Assembly: GCA_937996705.1 (NCBI GenBank)
Contig: CALKUQ010000047.1
Span: forward strand, 1-36,195
Direction: 5' to 3'
DNA from: an uncultured Chlamydiae bacterium
GTDB lineage: Bacteria > Chlamydiota > Chlamydiia > Chlamydiales > 2-12-FULL-49-11
Length of the DNA stretch: 36,195 nt
Below, in pieces: positions 31,120 through 36,195 of this stretch. Position numbers and translations under genes: made by a program. The notes below the pieces were generated by a model that saw only the letters and a list, made by a program, of their open reading frames with translations, did not search any database and was not told the DNA's origin. The stretch's first letter is position 1. Each line of letters starts with the position of its first letter.

Positions 31120-31133
31120 TTTTGACGTCAAAA
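31120..31133. promoter_or_regulatory. Perfect 14-bp palindrome TTTTGACGTCAAAA
   Basis: A perfect palindrome centred on GACGTC, directly after the secreted-protein stop and about 50 nt upstream of the promoter at 31183. TTGAC occurs again at 31111. It may be an operator for the small downstream gene; no regulator is known for it. Confidence 0.35.
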
Positions 31134-31182
31134 CCAAGAGATGGGGGCAAAAAAAGGGGCGGTTGGGCTATCTTTTTAAAAC

Positions 31183-31211
31183 TTGAGTATTTCAACCTGT
31201 TTATGTATAGT
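31183..31211 (+). promoter_or_regulatory. Promoter TTGAGT-N17-TATAGT
   Basis: -35 TTGAGT (31183-31188), exact 17-nt spacer, -10 TATAGT (31206-31211). The expected start near 31218 gives a 22-nt leader containing AGGTGG before the ATG at 31240. This also excludes the upstream in-frame GTG/TTG-type starts. Confidence 0.68.
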
Positions 31212-31239
31212 TTTTTGCATATTTAACAGGTGGGTTTTA

Positions 31240-31560
31240 ATGGATTATATAACAGATTTTTTGTTTCAAAGAGATGCACAATATCAAGAGGCAAAGAAAA
31301 TCATACAAACTGCATGCAATGCTTTCGTAGCAAGTTCTCAATTCTCTGATGCCAGAGATGAAGACGAATTGGAAGTTGATGAGAGAATTCAAGATATGCA
31401 GCTTGCTCGTGCAATCGCTTTAGTAGAAAGACAAGAGTGTAAAGAGGCCTTTGCAATGTTAGGGCGCTTCAGAAGCATTACACGTCTATCGGTCGCTGCA
31501 ATTGGAGTAGCTGTAACAGGTGTTGCAATTAAGGCTTTTTTCCTAGCAACCCCAGAGTAA
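31240..31560 (+). CDS. Small tail-anchored-like hypothetical protein
   Basis: A 106-aa protein starting MDYITDFLFQRDAQYQEAKK. The first 75 residues are soluble, helical and acidic in the middle (ARDEDELEVDERIQDMQ). The C-terminus carries a single small-residue hydrophobic helix (LSVAAIGVAVTGVAIKAFFLA, about 82-102) and a few more residues, the layout of a tail anchor. ATG at 31240 has AGGTGG 6 nt upstream and a promoter at 31183-31211. Membrane location is inferred; no family is recognised. Confidence 0.72.
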   Translation: MDYITDFLFQRDAQYQEAKKIIQTACNAFVASSQFSDARDEDELEVDERIQDMQLARAIALVERQECKEAFAMLGRFRSITRLSVAAIGVAVTGVAIKAFFLATPE

Positions 31561-31697
31561 CTGATCTTAGAAATAGTGCTAAAAGCTCATTTAAAATCCC
31601 GTCTGCTACGTATTTACCCTAATCTTCTCGTGCAAAAACAAATTTACTCTTCATAGATCTAGGGCGAATAAGTAGCCAATCGGGTTTTAAGGGTTGT

Positions 31698-32324
31698 TTA
31701 GGTTTTTTGTTGGAAGGTTTGGTGGAAGCTTGTTTGGAGCGCTTGTTCTGTGATGTGAGGGACAAAGTCCATTTCAAAGACAGGGCAAGATTTTGTGTAT
31801 TGTTCGAGGGTTCTCCGATTGAGGGGGTCTTTGGGTCCATTTAGGAGAAGGCCAAAGATGGGGAGGTTTTCCCTTTCGAGTTTTTCCAGAGTGAGGAGGG
31901 CTTGATTGATTGCCCCTTTGTTATTTCTTAGAACAAGGAGGGTGGGGGCTCTGAGCTCTTTCATAAAATCGATAAAGAGTTCTTTTTCGTTTAAGGGGAG
32001 CATAATTCCACCAGAACCCTCGACAATTAGGTGGGGAGGTGTTTTTTCTGATTTTTGCGGCTTCATCATATCTATTTCGATTCCTGTGTGTTGCAAATGT
32101 GGTAAGAGGGGCTCTCCAAATCGGTAACTCTCTTTTAAAAAGTGGGCGCGTGGCAGCCCTGTTGCTTCATGAACCCATTCAGTGTCGGTGCAAGGGCTCA
32201 CTCCACATTGTATGGGTTTCCAATAACATCCTTTTAAGCCAAGAGTGATCACCGCTGAGACAAAAGTTTTTCCAACATTTGCGTCCGCTCCCATTACAAA
32301 TAAGGTTTCAGGAAAAAATACCAT
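31698..32324 (-). CDS. bioD: Dethiobiotin synthetase
   Basis: A 208-aa P-loop enzyme that closes the ureido ring of dethiobiotin from DAPA, CO2 and ATP. Walker A is GADANVGKTF (12-21), a variant of the usual G-T-D-T-x-V-G-K-T. KPIQCG (36-41) is the substrate-binding Lys motif (KP-Q-G), and EGSGGIMLPL at about 102-111 is the E-G-A/S-G-G motif that binds the second metal/ATP site. The length is normal. ATG at 32324 has GGAGG at good spacing. It lies 83 nt downstream of the bioF-like gene on the same strand. bioA and bioB are not in the window. Confidence 0.9.
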   Translation of the reverse strand: MVFFPETLFVMGADANVGKTFVSAVITLGLKGCYWKPIQCGVSPCTDTEWVHEATGLPRAHFLKESYRFGEPLLPHLQHTGIEIDMMKPQKSEKTPPHLIVEGSGGIMLPLNEKELFIDFMKELRAPTLLVLRNNKGAINQALLTLEKLERENLPIFGLLLNGPKDPLNRRTLEQYTKSCPVFEMDFVPHITEQALQTSFHQTFQQKT

Positions 32325-32407
32325 ACAATACCTCCTAAGAATTATTAATATTTGGCATTCTATTGCATAAAGGTTTTTTAAAGAATAGAAATCTTGCTTT
32401 TAAAAGA

Positions 32408-33355
32408 CTATAAAGCTTCTACGTGAAGGTCTGCTCTGTAGGAGGCGAAGCTCTTTTGCAATTCGAAGATATTTTTTTCAGATAAGTTTGTGTTAGGAAA
32501 GAAGGTAATTCCCCCAGGTGAGGGGCTTGCTATAAACGAATGGTCAGAGAGGTGGAGGCCAAGTTTTTTTAATTCAGCCGATTCGCTGATGGTAAGGGAG
32601 ACGAAGGGGGCTTTTGTTTTAATAGGTTCAAACCCTATTTTTTGAAGAGTTTTAAATAGAGTGGAATTGAGTTTGAGAAGTTTCTTCCTCTCGGAATCCA
32701 TAGATGGAATCAGTTTTATTGACGCATCAATCATCCCTAAAAAAATTGGGGAAATGAATTGCTCTTTATGGAGAGCGGGAATTTTTTCAAAAAGGGCAGA
32801 TTTTAGTTCTTTACTCGTCGCTATAAAGGAGACATAGCTTCCAAAGCATTTGCTAAAACTTCCCAGGAGGATGTCTATGCCCGGTTGGCCCGCCATTAGG
32901 CCAAATCCATTAGTTCCTAATGCAGAAAAACTCAGGCTGTCATTAACAGCGAGAATCGATTGGGTCTCTTTTTTTAGAAAAAGAAGATCTTCCAGAGAGT
33001 GCATGGTCCCAGTTTTTTTTGAAATCGAGTGCTGTAGAAGGATGGGCCTCTCATTTAAACTTGAGAGGTGACGTAAAAGGTAGGGGTCAGACTCATAAAA
33101 AGTGACAGTTTCAAATCCTAGGAGTTTGGCAAAAAGTTCTTCGGTTGATCGTAGAGCGAGTTCATAAGAAGGTAGTCCTCTTGTAGGAAGGAGGCCGGAT
33201 CCCCACTTAATTGCGTAGGAAATTCCCTGTTTTCTTACATAAGGGTGGATCGATAGGTTTAAGTAATCGGTTGAGGCGAAATTAATCAGAGATGGATCGA
33301 TTTCGGAAAATAGGGGGCGAACTTTTTTTTGTGCGATTTGTCTTTGTTTTTTCAT
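32408..33355 (-). CDS. Shortened BioF-like PLP enzyme (8-amino-7-oxononanoate synthase family)
   Basis: A 315-aa alpha-oxoamine synthase relative; standard BioF is about 385 aa. Recognisable: NFASTDYLNLSIHP (family N-F-x-S-N-D-Y-L-G-L), RGLPSYELALRSTEELFAKLLG, a PLP-stacking His (H109, LLQHSIS), and the Schiff-base Lys K169 in GSFSKCFGS. Two departures are seen. The stretch normally holding E-G-x-x-S-M-D-G is missing, and the D-D/E-A-H motif is replaced by NDSL (138-141), losing the conserved His. With bioD downstream a role in biotin synthesis is likely, possibly with altered substrate or chemistry. ATG at 33355 follows the previous gene's stop after 1 nt (TAAgATG), so translation is coupled. 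Confidence 0.8.
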   Translation of the reverse strand: MKKQRQIAQKKVRPLFSEIDPSLINFASTDYLNLSIHPYVRKQGISYAIKWGSGLLPTRGLPSYELALRSTEELFAKLLGFETVTFYESDPYLLRHLSSLNERPILLQHSISKKTGTMHSLEDLLFLKKETQSILAVNDSLSFSALGTNGFGLMAGQPGIDILLGSFSKCFGSYVSFIATSKELKSALFEKIPALHKEQFISPIFLGMIDASIKLIPSMDSERKKLLKLNSTLFKTLQKIGFEPIKTKAPFVSLTISESAELKKLGLHLSDHSFIASPSPGGITFFPNTNLSEKNIFELQKSFASYRADLHVEAL

Positions 33356-33356
33356 C

Positions 33357-33854
33357 TTATCTGTAAATTAAAGGGTAGTCATCTGTATTTAAGGAGTCTC
33401 CATAGTTCACGCCGCGCCTTTTTGTCTGGGATGCATAGGGGTCAGTTTCATTTCTGATAAAGACAGAGCCTAATTCTCCATATCCAATCAAGAGGGCCTT
33501 TTCAGTTAGATCGATCGGAATTAAAGGGGAAAAAACAAGAATAGATCTCTGGAAAACAAGGACTCCTGCAACTAAGCCTTGAAAGGAGGTTTGCGTTAAA
33601 TCAACCGTTTCGTTTTTTGCAATTCTGTCGAAAATAAGCTGAACGGGGCGAGTCGATGTGAGTTGAAAGATAATTTCTCCAAGCTCCCTGGAAACAGACA
33701 TTTTTTTAATTTCAGGGTGATTGCGCCAAAGATCAAATTCGTCTGAATATTTGTTGATTTCAGCAGTTTGAGATTCTTTAAAAAAGTCTTCGAGTAGGAG
33801 GTTTTTATGAGACTCGAAATAGGTTTTTTGGGCAATTGTCACTTCATAACGCAT
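33357..33854 (-). CDS. Conserved-looking hypothetical protein in the dapL-bioF cluster
   Basis: A 165-aa protein beginning MRYEVTIAQKTYFESHKNLL. The first half (LLLEDFF, then LWRNHPEIKKMSVSRELGEI) is reminiscent of the N-terminal part of phytanoyl-CoA dioxygenase-like proteins, but the iron-binding H-x-D motif is not present (LIFDRI instead), so no enzyme activity can be claimed. Its 5' end overlaps the end of dapL by 16 nt and its stop is 1 nt from the bioF-like start, a tight position between two PLP enzymes. From memory, short hypotheticals also sit next to dapL in Chlamydia. Role unknown; it may be an accessory protein of the pathway. Confidence 0.78.
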   Translation of the reverse strand: MRYEVTIAQKTYFESHKNLLLEDFFKESQTAEINKYSDEFDLWRNHPEIKKMSVSRELGEIIFQLTSTRPVQLIFDRIAKNETVDLTQTSFQGLVAGVLVFQRSILVFSPLIPIDLTEKALLIGYGELGSVFIRNETDPYASQTKRRGVNYGDSLNTDDYPLIYR

Positions 33855-34993
33855 GTTTGCAGCCTTTGAACAGTTTCATGTAATGTTTTTTCGGTAATAA
33901 AGGAGGAGAGTCTGATAAATCCCTCTCCAGATTCACCAAAGCCCCTTCCAGGAATCGTAATTAGGTGGAGCTCTTCTAGTAAATAATCGAAAAATTTCCA
34001 AGAGTCGGGCTCCTTAATTTTCCACCAAACATAAGGGGAGTCGATTCCCCCGTAACAGCTCTCTCCAAGGGATTCGATCGCCTCTTTTAATTTTCTTGCG
34101 TGGAGGGAGTAAAGGGCGATTTGTCCCTCACACTCGACTTTCCCAGCTCCAAATAACGAGGCGTAGCCAGCTTTTTGGATCGGGAGGGAAATGCCGTTTG
34201 TCTTAATGTCTTGGCGCTTACGCCAGAGCTGATTGAGTGTTTTATTAGGAATGACTGTGTATCCCAGTCTCAGTGCTGTAAATCCAGCTGATTTAGAAAA
34301 ACTCCGAAACTCTATCGCAACATCTTTAGCTCCAGGGATTTCAAAGATTGTTCGCGGAACATCAGCCGAGGTGATAAAGGTTTCATAGGCAGCATCAACC
34401 AACAAAAGGGTCTCATGTTCTTGAGCCCAATCAACCCAGAGGGTGAGCTCTTTTTTTGTCATCGCAATGCCCGTTGGGTTATTGGGCGTGCAGAGGTAGA
34501 CAAAGTCAAGTCTTTGGTTTGGAGGAAGGGGGATAAAGCCATTTTCTTCTAGACAGGGGATTAGATAGGGGGTTTTGCCCGCCAAAATAGAGGATTGGAG
34601 GTAGGCGGGATAGGTAGGGTCGATAATTCCTACTGTAGCGCTTGGGGGAAAGAGATCTTGAATGTCGCAAATATCCCTAACAATCCCCTCTGAAATAAAG
34701 ATGTCATCAACGTCAATTTCAAGGTCTGCATACTGAGTTTCTAAAATTTTTTCGCGTAGAAAGAGGTGGCCCTCAGCTGGGCCGTACCCATGAACGATTA
34801 ATTCCATTTCATCTGCAGCCCCTTTTAGCGCCTTTGAGACGGTGGGGGCAAGGGGAAGGGCGATATCGCCTACCCCTAAATTTAAAATCTGAGCGCTAGG
34901 CTCTTTTGCCCTTAAGGCAGCGACCCGTTCCCCTATTCTAGAAAATAGGTAGCTTTTGGGGAGTTTGTCAAAATTTGTATTGAGGGTTGTCAT
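33839..34993 (-). CDS. dapL: LL-diaminopimelate aminotransferase
   Basis: A 384-aa fold-type I aminotransferase converting tetrahydrodipicolinate directly to LL-diaminopimelate, the route Chlamydiae and plants use instead of DapC/D/E; the product feeds lysine and the small amount of peptidoglycan made at division. Seen: NLGVGDIALPLAP (38-50), HGYGPAEG (68-75, the family's Y-G-P-x-x-G), PNNPTG (170-175), LLVDAAYETF with D200 and Y203, and the Schiff-base K234 in SFSKSAGFTALRLGY. The C-terminal IPGRGFGESGEGFIRLSSF carries the carboxylate-binding Arg. Length is close to C. trachomatis DapL (394 aa). ATG at 34993 fits the family; no strong ribosome-binding site. It heads the cluster dapL - unknown - bioF-like, with bioD beyond. 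Confidence 0.95.
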   Translation of the reverse strand: MTTLNTNFDKLPKSYLFSRIGERVAALRAKEPSAQILNLGVGDIALPLAPTVSKALKGAADEMELIVHGYGPAEGHLFLREKILETQYADLEIDVDDIFISEGIVRDICDIQDLFPPSATVGIIDPTYPAYLQSSILAGKTPYLIPCLEENGFIPLPPNQRLDFVYLCTPNNPTGIAMTKKELTLWVDWAQEHETLLLVDAAYETFITSADVPRTIFEIPGAKDVAIEFRSFSKSAGFTALRLGYTVIPNKTLNQLWRKRQDIKTNGISLPIQKAGYASLFGAGKVECEGQIALYSLHARKLKEAIESLGESCYGGIDSPYVWWKIKEPDSWKFFDYLLEELHLITIPGRGFGESGEGFIRLSSFITEKTLHETVQRLQTCVMK

Positions 34994-35018
34994 GCCGTAA
35001 CGTGCCTAATGTCAAAAG

Positions 35019-35047
35019 TGGATATTTTAAACAAAACATGATATAAT
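35019..35047 (+). promoter_or_regulatory. Hydrolase promoter with extended -10, TGATATAAT
   Basis: -10 TATAAT (35042-35047) preceded by TGA. A weak -35 TGGATA (35019-35024, four of six) sits 17 nt upstream. The predicted start is at about 35053-35055, coinciding with the ATG at 35054, so the transcript may be leaderless. Confidence 0.62.
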
Positions 35048-35053
35048 TGATAT

Positions 35054-35869
35054 ATGAAATGTATCTTAGTTGCTCTTGCGAGCATATCGCTGATTTCCAG
35101 TGAGATAGATAGTGATCTAGAGGCAGTCCATAAGTTAGGGAAGGAGGAGGTTTTATCTCTTCCCTTACCTGCTATCGGCAGCTTTTTATGGAATCGGTAT
35201 GTTGCTGGTAGAAAGGTTTCTTTTGAATATTACGGGGTAAACCCCAAAATCTTAAGCAAAGAGGACCTTAAAAAGCCCGCCACGATCTTAATTCATGCAA
35301 GTGAATCCAACCAGGGGGAGTGGATGAATCTTCTCCGAGAGCTCTCTAAAAACCGTAATTTGGGCCCTCTTTTCACTTTTAATTACAAAGACGGGGAAGA
35401 GCTAGGCTCCCTTAGAGAAAAAATAGCTAGTGTAAAGGCTCTTTATGCAGCAGGCGGGGAGAGCGAGGTTGCGATTAATTTAATTGGCCACTCTCTAGGG
35501 GGTATTGTAGCGGTCGAATATGCTTGCGCCCCAGAAATTCATCTACCAGGTGTTTTACTTAAAAAAGTTATAACAATAGCCTCCCGCTTGAAAAACCTAG
35601 AAAACCCAGAAAAAACCCCTTTTTATCACTACGCATTGGACGCTATCGAAAGAGCTGAAAAAATATCTCAGCAAATAGAGAAAAGGGACTCTATTCAAAG
35701 TCTTTATACAATTGCAGCAGAAGAAGACTGGCTTGTTCCTAGAGAGTCTGTCCTTATTGGAAAAAGCAGAAACCAACAAGCTGTTATTCCATTCGTGGGA
35801 CACGTGACAGTGGTCGACTCGCCTGAAACTTCAAAAATAGTTATGAATTGGCTTCTTGAACCGGCTTAG
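35054..35869 (+). CDS. Exported alpha/beta hydrolase (lipase-like)
   Basis: A 271-aa protein with a signal peptide (MKCILVALASISLISS). The alpha/beta-hydrolase fold is clear: PATILIHASESNQGEW (75-90, the oxyanion strand), nucleophile S147 in GHSLGG (145-150), probable acid D225 in AAEEDWLVP, and H250 in VGHVTVVDSP. The full triad is present at the expected spacing, so it should be active, probably on lipid or ester substrates in the envelope or beyond. A Cys at position 3 lies before the hydrophobic core, so it is not a lipobox. There is no Shine-Dalgarno and the promoter places the transcript's 5' end at the ATG. It is divergent from dapL. Confidence 0.85.
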   Translation: MKCILVALASISLISSEIDSDLEAVHKLGKEEVLSLPLPAIGSFLWNRYVAGRKVSFEYYGVNPKILSKEDLKKPATILIHASESNQGEWMNLLRELSKNRNLGPLFTFNYKDGEELGSLREKIASVKALYAAGGESEVAINLIGHSLGGIVAVEYACAPEIHLPGVLLKKVITIASRLKNLENPEKTPFYHYALDAIERAEKISQQIEKRDSIQSLYTIAAEEDWLVPRESVLIGKSRNQQAVIPFVGHVTVVDSPETSKIVMNWLLEPA

Positions 35870-35883
35870 GTTCCTGTTTATTT

Positions 35884-36138
35884 CTAAAGCCCTTTTAGTT
35901 GCTTTCTCCCTTTTGCCAGGGAATCTGTAGTAAATGCTTTTTCAAAATTTTTAACAGGTTCAGTGCCGCGACGATTAGAGACGAGGGGGAGTTTTTCACC
36001 TTCAGTTCCAGAGGTAATAGGTGTTGAGGGGCAAGGGGTTAGGCTGGTTGATGCAACTGGAGCAGAACGGGAGGTAGAAGCAGGGGCAGGAACAGGAGCT
36101 GGAGTCTTTGATGGGGGGAGGGCAAGAGAGGCGGCACT
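35884..36138 (-). pseudogene. C-terminal part of a Pro/Ala-rich protein, start frameshifted or lost
   Basis: An open frame of 84 codons plus a stop lies on the minus strand, running from just after an in-frame TGA (36139-36141) to TAG at 35884. It encodes a Pro/Ala/Ser/Thr-rich stretch (PSKTPAPVPAPASTSRSAPV) and a charged end (VKNFEKAFTTDSLAKGRKQ), which reads like a real C-terminus similar in style to the Pro-rich proteins at 17960 and 1-103. It has no start codon. An ATG at 36142 lies in the neighbouring frame and would join this frame if the run of six C (36113-36118) had five. It may be a frameshifted gene, a phase-variable gene or a relic. The plus strand is also open to the window edge from GTG 35963 but lacks a convincing start. 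Nothing else is seen in 35870-36195. Confidence 0.4.
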
Positions 36139-36195
36139 TCATATACCGCTTCCAAATGAATGTTACTCAGATTTTTTTACATGCGCTTCATATTT

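Noticed and set aside
35963..36195. Plus-strand open frame running off the right edge from GTG 35963
   Set aside because: There is only a poor ribosome-binding site and the sequence is the antisense of a more natural Pro/Ala-rich C-terminus. It cannot be excluded because it is cut by the window edge.
1..36195. CRISPR arrays, insertion sequences, phage genes or toxin-antitoxin pairs
   Set aside because: No regularly spaced direct repeats, transposase or integrase motifs, terminal inverted repeats with target duplications, or recognisable toxin-antitoxin genes were seen by eye.

Overview
The window comes from a member of the Chlamydiae, most likely an environmental (amoeba- or protist-associated) Chlamydiales rather than a Chlamydia species. 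The main evidence is a histone H1-like Hc1 gene followed by a 23S rRNA uracil methyltransferase and yajC. There is also a chlamydial-type LL-diaminopimelate aminotransferase, an efp/epmA pair, the neighbourhood mfd-alaS-tkt, and several proteins with the bilobed hydrophobic segment of inclusion-membrane (Inc) proteins. From memory the same housekeeping genes lie close together in Chlamydia trachomatis (roughly CT741-CT752). Here they are interrupted by lineage-specific genes. A two-domain glutamine-dependent NAD synthetase and biotin genes suggest more metabolic independence than in the Chlamydiaceae. The species cannot be named from the sequence alone.

Layout: 1-2.5 kb holds accessory genes (a partial gene, an Inc-like protein, two unknowns) and a class IV aminotransferase whose start codon lies inside a perfect 11-bp hairpin stem. 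2.6-4.45 kb is hctA, rlmD-like and yajC; yajC has its own near-consensus promoter. 4.47-11.6 kb is one giant coiled-coil protein (about 2377 aa) with a recurring non-coiled module and a strong promoter of its own. 11.8-17.2 kb has a basic unknown protein, a strong bidirectional terminator, htpG coupled to a sodium-dependent SNF-family transporter, and divergent nadE. 17.3-18.4 kb is an accessory island: two small proteins with strong promoters around a 420-bp gene-free stretch that holds a long imperfect palindrome and a candidate multibranched structured RNA.

18.4-21.2 kb has epmA and efp (overlapping), an IncA-like protein and an unknown. 21.3-31.1 kb has mfd, a small exported beta-rich protein, an unknown, alaS, and tkt overlapping a secreted protein. 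31.2-32.3 kb has a tail-anchored-like small protein and bioD. 32.4-35 kb reads dapL, an unknown, and a shortened bioF-like gene, tightly packed and presumably co-transcribed, pointing toward bioD. 35-36.2 kb has an exported alpha/beta hydrolase, apparently on a leaderless transcript, and the remnant or frameshifted C-terminus of a Pro/Ala-rich protein.

The accessory genes share a regulatory signature: near-consensus promoters, most with an extended -10 (TGnTATAAT), precede the Inc-like, coiled-coil, small and hydrolase genes. Most housekeeping genes here lack a recognisable strong promoter. The most interesting items are the giant modular coiled-coil protein, the candidate RNA at 17787-17940, the shared promoter architecture, the start-codon hairpin at 2031-2062, and the shortened BioF-like enzyme in the dapL cluster.
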